Positions 41,324 to 50,570 of a stretch of DNA of 64,000 nt are shown here, piece after piece. Made by a program: the position numbers and the translations under genes. This DNA comes from Sphingobacteriales bacterium (GTDB taxonomy: Bacteria; Bacteroidota; Bacteroidia; Chitinophagales; UBA2359): positions 372,001 through 436,000 of the forward strand of contig CP064999.1 in the NCBI GenBank assembly GCA_016700115.1. The letters are read 5' to 3'. Position 1 is the stretch's first letter. Each line of letters opens with the position of its first letter. The notes under the pieces were generated by a model. It saw only the letters and a program-made list of their open reading frames with translations, was not told where the DNA came from and did no database searches.

Positions 41324-44300
41324 ATGAAAAACTACAATCTTAACCTGATGTCCCGATTTATTTTTATTTTCCTGCTCCTGATATTTGGTTTAAAAACAGC
41401 CCATAGTCAACCCTATCAGAACGAATGGATACAATATGGTCAAAACTATGCTAAAATAAAAGTAGCTGCAAATGGTCTGTACCGCCTAAACCATAGTACT
41501 CTGCTAAGTCTGGGACTTCCTGCAATCGGCAGCGGCTACCAATTGTACCGGGACGGACAACAGGTTCCGGTTTACACCACTACTCAAGGCAATTTCAGTG
41601 CTTCCGATTATCTTGAATTTGTCGGCAAACCCAACAATGGCAGCTTAGATACCCATTTGTTTGACGACCCTTCCAAGCAACTGACGGATGTTCGCAGCTT
41701 GTTTTCAGACACAGCCACTTATTTCCTGACCTGGAACAACACTTTTCCTAACCTGCGTTATGAAACAGTTGAAAATAATCTGACAGATGCGCCGCCGGTC
41801 GAAACCTGGTTCTGGCATACTACACAAAACACCATCAACAATCAATTCAACTTAGGAATGCCCTTTTCAAATTACAATGGCATACCTTTGAGATTTTCAG
41901 GCTACGATGAATGTGAAGGATTTGTGGGGGTGAATATTGCTGCCGGAGCAACACAATCCTACAATCTCAGTGCTCCGCAGATTTACGATTCGGCACCGGT
42001 AAACGCAGAGATAACCCTGAAAATAGTAGGCCGTTCAGATAATCCCGACCTATCAAATGACCATGAAGTAGTAATCGGTATTAATGGAACTCCCATAACC
42101 AATGCAACCTATGATGGGTTTGGTTGTACCGTAATTGCCTTCGAATTGCCATTATCCGGCCTAACCACAGGCACTCCTCAGATTAACCTGACCTCTGTTG
42201 GCAGCACTTCTCCGGTTGATATCAATGCAGCCTCCTTTTACCGTTTAGATTACCCCCATGCTTATAGTTTCGGCAATGCGGACTTCTTTTCCTTTGCCCT
42301 TCCAAATGATGGGTCAAAATATCTCGAAATTGCTGACTTTAACGGCGGAGATATTCCCGTTTTATACGACCTTACCAACAGCCTGCGAATAGAAGCCATT
42401 CAGGAAGGCGGGTTGTTAAAATTTAAGCTGCCTGTTGGACTTGCCTCTTCAAGCAGCCGCAATTTGTGCTTAACCAATACCAACAGCGGCATTGTTCAAA
42501 CCCTCACAGCAACATCCGTTACCTTTACCGATTTTTCCAGCCCTGACAATCAGGGAAATTTCATTATCATCTCCCACCCTTCTTTAGCTATGGGGGATAC
42601 CAACGTAGTTGCCGGATATGCAGATTACCGCGCTTCAATAGCCGGAGGCGCTCATAACGTGCAAGTGGTCAGTATCAACGAACTTTATGACCAGTTTGCC
42701 TGGGGAATTTCCAAACATCCGCTATCCATCCGGAATTTTATCAACTATGCGCTCGATAGTTGGTCAGTTCCAATGCAATATGTTTTGTTGTTAGGTAAAG
42801 GTGTTTCTTATAGCCAGACAACTTTCAATGCTGCAGCAGCAAATGCCTGCCTTGTTCCTACCTATGGTGTTCCTGCATCAGATGCCCTGCTTGCTGCCAG
42901 AAATGCCTCAAGTTCCATGCCGCAGGTGGCCATCAGCCGGGTCCCTGCCTCCTCGCCCGATCAGGTCAGTGACTATCTGACCAAACTTATTCAGTACGAA
43001 AATTCACAGTCTGACCTGTTTTGCGAAAAGGAAAATATCTGGCGTAAAGATGTCTTGTTTCTTTCTCAGGGCGATACCGGCGAAGTGGACATAAATACCG
43101 CCTATCTGAACCAGCATCGCGCTGTATTGGAAGGCACTGTTGGTTATGGTGGTGTGGTAAAGGGTTTTTTTGAAAACAATAAATTCGGAACCATCAGTTT
43201 GCCGCAAATCGGGCAAATCATCAATAATGGGGTGGGATTTGTGCAATTTGCAGGTAATGCCAATAACAACGGCTATTGGTTAACGACCATCAATCAGCCC
43301 GGATTTTATACCAACGAAGGGCGTTACCCGGTTATGCTGGCTAATGCCGGTAAAACCGGTAACATGTTTGACTATGCAACCGGACCTTCTACAACAATGG
43401 TTGAAAATTACACCCTTGCTCCTCTGCGCGGAAGCGCTGCCTTTATGGGAAACACCGACACCAAAATTTCTGAAGAATCGCAGGAACTAACTACCGCAGT
43501 TATTTCAAATTTTAACAACCTGAATTATGGACAATCTCTGGCTTTGAGCCTGAAAGAAGCCGCTGAGTTAACACTCAATGCATCTCCCGATGACAATAAC
43601 CTCTTATTCACCATTCAAACTATGGCACTTGCTGCAGACCCTGCACTTAGTCCGGTTCCCCGCAAGAAACCCGATTATTTATTGCCGGCAGATGAATTTT
43701 CGTTCTACAACCCCGTAAACGGCTTTCCAATTTTAAGCAATCCTCCGTTGGTCAATTCGCAAATGCCCGGATTTGAGACCAGAATAATTTTGAAAAACCT
43801 GGGAGAAGTAAAATCCGACTCGGTTGATTTAGTAGTTACCCGAATCGTTCCTGAAGGTGATTATTTGCCGGTTCTGTCGCAAAGGCTTCCTTCAACGGTT
43901 TATACCGATACAATGACCATATACCTGCCCAATGACCTGCCTGAACATAGTGGCTTCAATTCTTTTGTTTTTACTATTGACGGAAGCTTTGAAATTGTCG
44001 AAGATTGTGAGTTTAATAATACTGCTTTTGTCTTGGCCGATATGCGCCCATATTGCATCACAGATATTGGTCCGGCAGTGTTATATGCCTTGCCTTCTCA
44101 GTTCCCCATTACACTGACACCAACCGGCGAGGAATGGCTCACTTATCAGTGGTCCAACGGGCAAACCTCCTCCTCTATCGAGGTAACTTCTTTTGGATCT
44201 TACTCAGTAACCGTAACCAATGCCTTTGGCTGTATTGCAGTGGACAATATCACCGTTACCCTTAACACCGGAGTTGAAACTGTTCCATTCGAAACTCAAA

Positions 44301-44521
44301 TTAATGTGTACCCCAATCCGGCAACCAGTCTGCTGCATGTTCAGGGAGTTGAAGGCTGCCGCCTGCAACTATATGATCTGAACGGCAGTTTGGTGTCTGC
44401 TCAAACCGCTTATACCCAATCTGCCGAACTCGTGTTAGGTATGTTGCCTTCCGGTATTTATCTGTTACAGGTAACTCACCCGACATTGGGCGTTGCTACA
44501 TTCAGAGTATTAAAAAACTAA
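41324..44521 (+). CDS. PorU2-like C25-family protein with T9SS domain, catalytic residues apparently lost
   Basis: A 1065-residue exported protein. After the signal peptide (ending near AHSQ) comes an N-terminal domain shared with PorU-like sortases (about 30-330), then a C25 (gingipain) fold (about 390-760) with VLLLGKG and VPTYGVPASDALLAA, an Ig-like region (790-960) and a T9SS type A tail (about 990-1065, INVYPNPATSLLHV). In active C25 proteins the catalytic His lies in a Y-I-G-H-G context and the Cys in a T-A-x-C-x-F-G block about 45 residues on. Here the first site reads VQFAGNANNNGYW (near 640) and the second VMLANAGKTGNMFD, so neither His nor Cys is present. It is probably a structural or binding relative rather than a peptidase. 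Confidence 0.82.
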   Translation: MKNYNLNLMSRFIFIFLLLIFGLKTAHSQPYQNEWIQYGQNYAKIKVAANGLYRLNHSTLLSLGLPAIGSGYQLYRDGQQVPVYTTTQGNFSASDYLEFVGKPNNGSLDTHLFDDPSKQLTDVRSLFSDTATYFLTWNNTFPNLRYETVENNLTDAPPVETWFWHTTQNTINNQFNLGMPFSNYNGIPLRFSGYDECEGFVGVNIAAGATQSYNLSAPQIYDSAPVNAEITLKIVGRSDNPDLSNDHEVVIGINGTPITNATYDGFGCTVIAFELPLSGLTTGTPQINLTSVGSTSPVDINAASFYRLDYPHAYSFGNADFFSFALPNDGSKYLEIADFNGGDIPVLYDLTNSLRIEAIQEGGLLKFKLPVGLASSSSRNLCLTNTNSGIVQTLTATSVTFTDFSSPDNQGNFIIISHPSLAMGDTNVVAGYADYRASIAGGAHNVQVVSINELYDQFAWGISKHPLSIRNFINYALDSWSVPMQYVLLLGKGVSYSQTTFNAAAANACLVPTYGVPASDALLAARNASSSMPQVAISRVPASSPDQVSDYLTKLIQYENSQSDLFCEKENIWRKDVLFLSQGDTGEVDINTAYLNQHRAVLEGTVGYGGVVKGFFENNKFGTISLPQIGQIINNGVGFVQFAGNANNNGYWLTTINQPGFYTNEGRYPVMLANAGKTGNMFDYATGPSTTMVENYTLAPLRGSAAFMGNTDTKISEESQELTTAVISNFNNLNYGQSLALSLKEAAELTLNASPDDNNLLFTIQTMALAADPALSPVPRKKPDYLLPADEFSFYNPVNGFPILSNPPLVNSQMPGFETRIILKNLGEVKSDSVDLVVTRIVPEGDYLPVLSQRLPSTVYTDTMTIYLPNDLPEHSGFNSFVFTIDGSFEIVEDCEFNNTAFVLADMRPYCITDIGPAVLYALPSQFPITLTPTGEEWLTYQWSNGQTSSSIEVTSFGSYSVTVTNAFGCIAVDNITVTLNTGVETVPFETQINVYPNPATSLLHVQGVEGCRLQLYDLNGSLVSAQTAYTQSAELVLGMLPSGIYLLQVTHPTLGVATFRVLKN

Positions 44522-44539
44522 CCTGTTTCTCTATCAATC

Positions 44540-46441
44540 ATGTGCGGAATTGCAGGTATAGCAGCATTTACTTCCTCAGGTCAGGATTATATACCCTTAA
44601 TCGAACAAGTTACCCAAACCCTGCGCCGCAGAGGCCCCGACAATCAATCGGTGTTTATCCATGACCAACTGGCGTTTGGACATACCCGCCTTTCTGTCAT
44701 TGACACCGCCGAAACCGCACATCAACCCCAATTTGATCAAAGTGGCAACTATGCCATCATATTCAACGGTGAAATATTTAACTACCAATCTCTGAAAGCA
44801 GAATTAACTGCCGAAGGTGTGGAGTTTCGCACCCATAGTGATACTGAAGTTTTGCTCTATACCTATATCCGGTGGGGAATATCTGCTTTAAAAAAACTAA
44901 ACGGTTTTTTTGCTTTTGCAATTTACCACCTCCCTTCCAAAACCCTGTTTCTGGCCCGAGACCGATTCGGCATAAAACCATTGTTATATTTTACCGATCA
45001 TGACCGCTTCGTTTTTGCCTCAGAAATGAAAGCCCTGTTTGCCGCAAAAATTCCCCGGTCAATTGATACGGCCTCGCTTTATGCCTATTTACAACTAAAC
45101 TATGTTCCTCAGCCTTTTTCAATATTCCAAAAAGTACAGCATTTGCCTCCGGGCGAATGTATGACTATCCAACTGCAAACTGCTCAAATCAGGCAGGAGG
45201 CCTATTACAAAATACCCTATCTTCTACCTGAAAACAGGCCTGCATTGCCTTATCCGGCAGCACAACAACAATTGATCGCATTGATGGATGATGCAGTACA
45301 ATTGCGTTTGATTTCCGATGTGCCATTGGGAGCATTTTTGAGCGGAGGCATCGACTCGTCGGTCATAGTGGCTTTAGCATCGCGGCATACTAAACACCTT
45401 AATACTTTTTCAATCGGCTTTAAAGACGAACCCCTGTTTGACGAAACTAAGTATGCCCGGATGGTGGCAGATAAATACCAAACCAATCATACTGAGTTTC
45501 TGCTGTCCACCGATGACCTCTATCAGCATTTGTTCGAAACCCTCGATTATTTGGATGAGCCGTTTGCAGACCCCTCTGCTTTGGCAGTCAATATTTTGAG
45601 CAAACATACCCGTCAGAAGGTAACAGTATCCTTGTCAGGCGACGGTGCAGACGAGCTTTTTGCCGGCTATCACAAACATGCTGCAGAATTGCAGGCAAAA
45701 CAATGGAGCCGGGCATCCGGAATTTCCCGCTTGCTTTTACCACTATTCAATAAATTGCCCCAATCCAGAAACACCTATTTGGGTAACTTTTTCAGACAAA
45801 TCAACCGGTTCGCAAAGGGATTGGGGTTGTCTGAAGAACAACGATATTGGATTTGGGCTAGCATCTTAACGCCGGAGGCTGCCAGGTCTCTCTTGGCAAA
45901 TTTGCCTGACGAACAAAGTTATCTTCAGCGCCGGACACAATGGTTAAATGCCATCATACAAAACACAGGGGCAGATTTTAACCGCATACTCCTGACCGAT
46001 ATGCAATTAGTTCTTCCCGGAGATATGCTGCGAAAAGTGGATAGTATGAGCATGGCTCATGGGTTGGAAGTCCGGACCCCTTTTCTGGATTACAGAGTAG
46101 TCAATTTTGCATTTTCTCTACCGGCCGAATACAAAATTATTCGAGGCACTAAAAAAAGAATAGTCCGTGACGCTTTCAGAACTATGCTTCCTGCCCAACT
46201 TTACAACCGCCCAAAGCAGGGTTTTGAGATCCCCTTACTTCGATGGTTGCGAACCGGATTATACTCATTACTTGCAGATGATTTGCTTCATCCTGATTTT
46301 TTACATCATCAAGGTATATTTAACCCACTATCAACCGGTAAATTACTGAAACAATTACAATCATCCAACCCGGCAGATTCCGCAAATACCGTTTGGGCGC
46401 TATTGGTTTTCCAATATTGGTGGAAAAGGTATATGGTGTAG
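44540..46441 (+). CDS. asnB: Asparagine synthetase, glutamine-hydrolysing
   Basis: A 633-residue class II amidotransferase. Cys2 at the processed N-terminus (MCGIAGIA) is the glutaminase nucleophile, and FGHTRLSVIDTA and FNGEIFNYQ complete the N-terminal domain (1-210). The synthetase domain shows VPLGAFLSGGIDSSVIVALA (ATP pyrophosphate loop, about 260-280), SLSGDGADELFAGYHKH and MRKVDSMSMAHGLEVRTPFLD-like MLRKVDSMSMAHGLEVRTPF. It makes asparagine from aspartate, ATP and glutamine; many relatives in Bacteroidota serve polysaccharide or peptide assembly instead, but no such cluster is seen here. It starts 18 bases after the PorU2-like gene, so they may share a transcript by proximity. Confidence 0.9.
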   Translation: MCGIAGIAAFTSSGQDYIPLIEQVTQTLRRRGPDNQSVFIHDQLAFGHTRLSVIDTAETAHQPQFDQSGNYAIIFNGEIFNYQSLKAELTAEGVEFRTHSDTEVLLYTYIRWGISALKKLNGFFAFAIYHLPSKTLFLARDRFGIKPLLYFTDHDRFVFASEMKALFAAKIPRSIDTASLYAYLQLNYVPQPFSIFQKVQHLPPGECMTIQLQTAQIRQEAYYKIPYLLPENRPALPYPAAQQQLIALMDDAVQLRLISDVPLGAFLSGGIDSSVIVALASRHTKHLNTFSIGFKDEPLFDETKYARMVADKYQTNHTEFLLSTDDLYQHLFETLDYLDEPFADPSALAVNILSKHTRQKVTVSLSGDGADELFAGYHKHAAELQAKQWSRASGISRLLLPLFNKLPQSRNTYLGNFFRQINRFAKGLGLSEEQRYWIWASILTPEAARSLLANLPDEQSYLQRRTQWLNAIIQNTGADFNRILLTDMQLVLPGDMLRKVDSMSMAHGLEVRTPFLDYRVVNFAFSLPAEYKIIRGTKKRIVRDAFRTMLPAQLYNRPKQGFEIPLLRWLRTGLYSLLADDLLHPDFLHHQGIFNPLSTGKLLKQLQSSNPADSANTVWALLVFQYWWKRYMV

Positions 46442-46696
46442 GATGTATTGATTCATTGTACAATTTAGTAAACATCACTGTCTCACCTACTCCAAACCTT
46501 GATGCTTTTGATTATCACAAATTTGTCATTTTTTAAACTTGACTAATTCATCAAGTTATCCTTATTAAGCACAAAGCCATTGGTTTTCAATATACTATAC
46601 AGTATTTATAAATAAAATGTAGTCATTTTTTTGTCAAAATTACCTCACATTTTTGTGTTTTGAAAAAATTGAATTGTTTTGGTATAGTTGTTGTCC

Positions 46697-46704
46697 TATT
46701 TTTG
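46697..46704 (+). promoter_or_regulatory. TATTTTTG promoter -7 box deciding the start at 46723
   Basis: TATTTTTG (46697-46704), with a TTG about 20 bases upstream, fits the Bacteroidota consensus. It would start transcripts near 46711, after the TTG codon at 46660 that opens the longest frame, so ATG 46723 is the real start. Confidence 0.4.
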
Positions 46705-46722
46705 TCAAATAAACGGATAACT

Positions 46723-47124
46723 ATGAAACCGCTATTAGTATTATTGGTTTTGTTAGCTTACTGTAGCACCACTCAGGCACAAAAACAAAACGAAGTTACC
46801 CTGCTTGCTTCGTATCGCAGCACTTATACCGATTTGCCCGCAAATAATTCAACTAACGGTATCGCCAAAATACATGATTTGAATTACCGCGTACTTCTGG
46901 GGGTGTTTACTCACCGTATTCCAATTGAAGCGGATTATTGGGAAGCAGTAAGAAGTGATCTAAGTGTTATCCAAAACGAAGACAATATCACTTATACGGT
47001 TGGTTGCTATAAGAGCTATACGGAGGCTGAAAGAAAATGTCTGGAGTTGATCAGAAAAGGTTATCAATATGCGACTGTTGCTGCTTTTTCAGCCGATAAC
47101 CCGTTGAACAAAGTTCTGCCTTAA
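46723..47124 (+). CDS. Small secreted protein, SPOR-like
   Basis: A 133-residue protein from ATG 46723, chosen because the promoter box lies just upstream and because this start gives a clean signal peptide (LLVLLVLLAYCSTTQAQ). The mature part has the features of a small SPOR-like fold: YRVLLGVFTHRIPIEADYWEAV in the first half and YTVGCYKSYTEAERKCLELIRKGYQYATVAAF in the second, resembling SPOR repeats that bind denuded peptidoglycan glycan strands. The assignment is by pattern only. It stands between asnB and an Ig-domain protein without evident operon links. Confidence 0.6.
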   Translation: MKPLLVLLVLLAYCSTTQAQKQNEVTLLASYRSTYTDLPANNSTNGIAKIHDLNYRVLLGVFTHRIPIEADYWEAVRSDLSVIQNEDNITYTVGCYKSYTEAERKCLELIRKGYQYATVAAFSADNPLNKVLP

Positions 47125-47274
47125 GATTTGAGATGTTTCCAAATATTGGTCGAATTCCAATTTATATAACTTAGACAGACACCTTTCAGAGTTAGATGGA
47201 TAGTGATTGACAGAAAAAACCTACATTTACGAATTAAAACTGTTTCATCCACATTAATCCGTCCCTCAAGAGCT

Positions 47275-48213
47275 ATGATTTGTAAAAACAAACTTCCCTA
47301 TTTTCTTGTCATGATATTGATCGTTTATTCGATCTTAAACTTGACTCCTATCGTTGCTCAAACCGGTGCTTTACACCCCAAAGCAGTTGATGATACAATC
47401 TTAGTCAGCAAGAAAGATGCCCAACTGCACAATATTTTAGTCAATGACTACATTTCTTTCGACTACAAGCAGACCAAGATTACCATCTTAGAAGCCGCAA
47501 AAGCAAAACTCGAAGTGCGACACGACAAAGGTTTAGACAAAATCTGGTATGAACCTGATTATTCAGATCCCGAAAATGACAGGTTTGTCTATCAAATCTG
47601 TGACGAACAGAAACAATGCGATAAAGCCACGGTGATTGTGATAAAATGCCCTATTGGTAAACCGTCTTTCCCCCAAATGGTCGAAAAAATCGAAGCGAAA
47701 GGAACCGTTCAAACTTTTGAATATGAGGGTAATTTCATCAAACTTACTATTGAGCCTAATCATGGGACCCTCGAACTGACTGAAGACAAAAGCAAAGCCA
47801 CTTATACCCCTGATAAAAATTTTACCGGTACCGTTATCTATGAAATTACAGTCTATAAAGATAACGGCATTTGCGGAATTCAGTACCAGGAAGCTATTCA
47901 CATGAAGCTACATTTGATTCCCGACTCTAAAGACAACCAGCCCCCCAATGCCGTAGATGACAATGTTTCAGTCAAGGGTACTCAACCGGTTACTATCGAA
48001 ATTTTAGAAAATGACTCTGACCCCGAAGATACTTTAGATCCTAAAATCAGCAAGGTTACCCTGCCTACTTATGGCAAAATCAAACGCACCACCAAAACGG
48101 TAACATATACTGCCAAAAATGGATTTTCCGGTACCGACAGTTTTACTTATACTGTTTGCGATTTTAACGGTGCATGTTCCACAGCTACTGTCTATATAAA
48201 GGTTACCAAATAG
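47275..48213 (+). CDS. Secreted protein with cadherin/Ig-like (Big_9-type) domains
   Basis: A 312-residue protein from ATG 47275 (longer frame from 47203 lacks a signal). The signal peptide (LVMILIVYSILNLTPIVAQ) precedes three beta-sandwich domains of the bacterial Ig/cadherin-like type: residues about 35-125 (AVDDTILVSKKDAQLHNILVND), about 125-225 and about 228-312 (NAVDDNVSVKGTQPVTIEILENDSDPED, then GFSGTDSFTYTVCDFNGACSTATV). The DDxxxVxxxxxxxxxxILxND pattern is the classic start of this repeat. No T9SS sorting domain or lipobox is seen, so it probably stays periplasmic or is part of a larger complex. Confidence 0.75.
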   Translation: MICKNKLPYFLVMILIVYSILNLTPIVAQTGALHPKAVDDTILVSKKDAQLHNILVNDYISFDYKQTKITILEAAKAKLEVRHDKGLDKIWYEPDYSDPENDRFVYQICDEQKQCDKATVIVIKCPIGKPSFPQMVEKIEAKGTVQTFEYEGNFIKLTIEPNHGTLELTEDKSKATYTPDKNFTGTVIYEITVYKDNGICGIQYQEAIHMKLHLIPDSKDNQPPNAVDDNVSVKGTQPVTIEILENDSDPEDTLDPKISKVTLPTYGKIKRTTKTVTYTAKNGFSGTDSFTYTVCDFNGACSTATVYIKVTK

Positions 48214-48246
48214 AAATTAACTACACCACTCCAAGTTTACAAAACA

Positions 48247-48284
48247 ATAAAAGCCGCCCTGAAACAGGCGGCTTTTATTGTTTT
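48247..48284. terminator. Bidirectional terminator between 48213 and 48332
   Basis: A 13-base stem, AATAAAAGCCGCC (48247-48259) with GGCGGCTTTTATT (48267-48279), and a 7-base loop, followed by GTTTT; the complementary run gives a T-rich tail on the other strand. It separates two convergent genes. Confidence 0.75.
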
Positions 48285-48331
48285 ACCAATCTCTGGTCTT
48301 TATTTCTGATGTATTTTACTGTATTTCAGAT

Positions 48332-48706
48332 TCATTTTGGGGTTTCAACTTTAGTCTCCTCCTCCATTTTGCTCAAAATGGTTTGCATCTCTTCATACAT
48401 TGCATCAAACTGTTCAATATCCTTGCTGTAGTAGTTAAAAGATTCGCTAAATTGATTTTCTGTAATTTGATGTTGCTTAAAAATGGTTTGGTAATACTCT
48501 TGTATTGTGGCAGTTTGTGTAGAATCTTTATCGCGTCTAATAGTTTGAATCATGGTCTCCGCCAAATGAATATCAACCAAAATGGCAATCATACTATCTC
48601 TATGAATTAAATCCGATTGCTTTATGGCCTCATCTTTGGCCTTACAAGAATTCAGAAAACATATATAACCCACCAGAAAAACTGAAATTACAATAAAATG
48701 CCTCAT
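48332..48706 (-). CDS. DUF4296 domain lipoprotein
   Basis: A 124-residue Bacteroidota-only protein with lipobox FLNSC (Cys21). The DUF4296 core is recognisable from the MIAILVDIHLAETMIQ segment, RDKDSTQTATIQEYYQTIFKQHQITENQFSESFNYY, and a C-terminal helix (FDAMYEEMQTILSKMEEE). The function of DUF4296 is not known; it is likely anchored in the outer membrane facing the periplasm. It is the distal gene of a minus-strand group with about 110 bases to its upstream neighbour. Confidence 0.85.
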   Translation of the reverse strand: MRHFIVISVFLVGYICFLNSCKAKDEAIKQSDLIHRDSMIAILVDIHLAETMIQTIRRDKDSTQTATIQEYYQTIFKQHQITENQFSESFNYYSKDIEQFDAMYEEMQTILSKMEEETKVETPK

Positions 48707-48818
48707 AAGTATTGAAATTCAGTTGTTCTCATTTTTCAAAAAATAACAAAATCAGATTTATATCTGACACTTACTCTAAGCCCAAAACACTTCGTTTCTC
48801 CTCGCCGGTTAAATTGGC

Positions 48819-49181
48819 TTAATCGAACTGTCCGGTTTCTTCTCCAAGCTTGTTTTGTTCGGAAAGTGTCCACTCATCAGTAGCAGTAGTTTGCAACCAA
48901 ATTTTTCGAGAGCGTCTGAAAACCTGTACATTAAGCCCGTATAATTCTCTGAAATTGCTTTCCAATGTACTTACTTTCAAGTGACCATTGATGCTAAGAT
49001 CCCCGGAATTTTTAACTGTTCTGACCTCAGCTACCGTTTTATTGGAATCAATGAGTGTTCTGTCTGAAGATACACCACCTTCTTCGTGTGGGGCTGCATA
49101 AAACTCTAACTTCAAAAAAGGAAATTTTTTGTGAAACTCAACTTGAATATCGCTGATTGTTCTGTCTTCGGTAATAAGCAT
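48819..49181 (-). CDS. Small conserved-looking protein, unknown function
   Basis: A 120-residue cytoplasmic protein without signal or membrane helix. It starts LITEDRTISDIQVEFHKKFPFLKLEFY and contains SSDRTLIDSNKTVAEVRTVKNSGDLSINGHLKVSTLES and a C-terminal FRRSRKIWLQTTATDEWTLSEQN region. The regular alternation suggests a ubiquitin-like or beta-grasp fold in the first half, which is only an impression. The protein does not match a family that I can name. It lies 117 bases downstream of the Wzz-like gene and 112 upstream of the DUF4296 gene on the same strand. Confidence 0.6.
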   Translation of the reverse strand: MLITEDRTISDIQVEFHKKFPFLKLEFYAAPHEEGGVSSDRTLIDSNKTVAEVRTVKNSGDLSINGHLKVSTLESNFRELYGLNVQVFRRSRKIWLQTTATDEWTLSEQNKLGEETGQFD

Positions 49182-49298
49182 ATTTTGATTTTTTAATTAT
49201 CGTCAATGTAATTAGCGCCTCAAATATCGGCACTAACCCGATGTAATACAATGATTTAAGTCAATTTGTTTAAGTTAAGAAATCGGCGGGCAAAAAGA

Positions 49299-50360
49299 TT
49301 AAGTAGAAAAAGCATCTCTTATCAGCTTATTGAGTGTTAAAGCTATAGTAACTAAAACGCCTGCTGTAAATAATGCCAGAATTGCCGGTATCAAAGCACC
49401 ATGCCTTTTTTCGGGAAGTGGATAAGTCGGAAAATCAATGATCTGAATAATAGGAGTACCAGCAACAAGGTTCATTTTGGCAATTTCACGGTTTTTAGCA
49501 GCTTCCATGTACATCACACTCAAGACTTCTGCTTCACTTTCGAGTCGTTGTTGTTGCATCAATACAGAGGCGGGTAATGTCCCGGCTCTTATGGCATTTC
49601 TGTGGCTGTCTATCCAATCAGCAAGTGCATTTTCCTTTCCGAGTAGCAACCGATATAGAGAGTCTACTCTTTTGTCAATCAGACGATATGCCTGTGATTC
49701 CTGCTCTATGGTTTTTCTGATATAATAATCGCTAAGCGTTTTTATCAGTTCGGCGGTAAATTCTTTGGAAAAAGGTTCCGATTTAGTGATACATTCTGCT
49801 TTCATAATTCCATTCTCACTGATAGAGGTGGAAAGGTAAAAGTCGAAAATTTCTTTGTAAATGTAACTTGCAACTTTGTTCTCTTTAAAATTGAAGTTGT
49901 TCAGATCTGTGGAAGTAAATGTAAAGTTGAATAGACTGGTATCTGTTAAAGTAAGTTCATCAAGCGTTTTGAATTGCTCGATATAATGGTTAAACAATAA
50001 ATCGGTTTTGCCGTTTATTTCTATTTTTTTTAATAGCGTGGTGTAAACGATGTTTTTGGAAGACACTAATTCCAGTATTTTTTCTGATTTTACTTCCCCT
50101 CTCGAACCGGTATTGATGCCCAACTGCCCCGCCAGTTGCAGAATGCCGGAAAACCGGGTAGGTGCATCATCTGTTGTCATAAAAGTGATAGTAGCAGTAT
50201 AGGTTTTAGCTTTTCTCTTGGCATTAATATAAGCATATCCTACAAACAAACTTCCAATAATAAGATATACATACCATTTGCGTAAGTACTCCAAAAAATA
50301 GTCTTTGAGTACAAGAATGGTGTTTTTTAACGTGGCATCAGTTTGAAACTCTGAAGTCAT
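49299..50360 (-). CDS. Wzz-type polysaccharide chain-length/co-polymerase protein
   Basis: A 353-residue inner-membrane protein from ATG 50360 (TSEFQTDAT...; an ATG at 50387 adds nine residues). It has the layout of a Wzz/PCP protein: cytoplasmic N-terminus, membrane helix 1 (WYVYLIIGSLFVGYAYINA), a periplasmic domain with a coiled coil (about 170-300, ESQAYRLIDKRVDSLYRLLLGKENALADWI), the proline motif IIDFPTYPLPEKRHGALIPAI before membrane helix 2. No tyrosine kinase domain follows. It would set chain length of a surface polysaccharide, but no glycosyltransferase or flippase genes are nearby. Confidence 0.78.
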   Translation of the reverse strand: MTSEFQTDATLKNTILVLKDYFLEYLRKWYVYLIIGSLFVGYAYINAKRKAKTYTATITFMTTDDAPTRFSGILQLAGQLGINTGSRGEVKSEKILELVSSKNIVYTTLLKKIEINGKTDLLFNHYIEQFKTLDELTLTDTSLFNFTFTSTDLNNFNFKENKVASYIYKEIFDFYLSTSISENGIMKAECITKSEPFSKEFTAELIKTLSDYYIRKTIEQESQAYRLIDKRVDSLYRLLLGKENALADWIDSHRNAIRAGTLPASVLMQQQRLESEAEVLSVMYMEAAKNREIAKMNLVAGTPIIQIIDFPTYPLPEKRHGALIPAILALFTAGVLVTIALTLNKLIRDAFST

Positions 50361-50570
50361 AATGGGCATACAATAGTGGAAAAGCAATAGATGGTCGTAA
50401 ACTGAAATAATATCAGAAAATTGCCTTCCAAAACGTTTTTTGTTTATTCATTAAAAATGAGAGGCAAAGATACAAGAATTGAACATAAAAAGGCATCATT
50501 ATAAAATGCCGTCTAACAGTATCAAAACGGCATAATCTGACAAAAAGTTAACGATACCGGGATAAATAAG

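Noticed and set aside
46660..46722. Upstream TTG start of the SPOR-like protein
   Set aside because: A promoter -7 box lies between this codon and ATG 46723, and the later start has the clean signal peptide.
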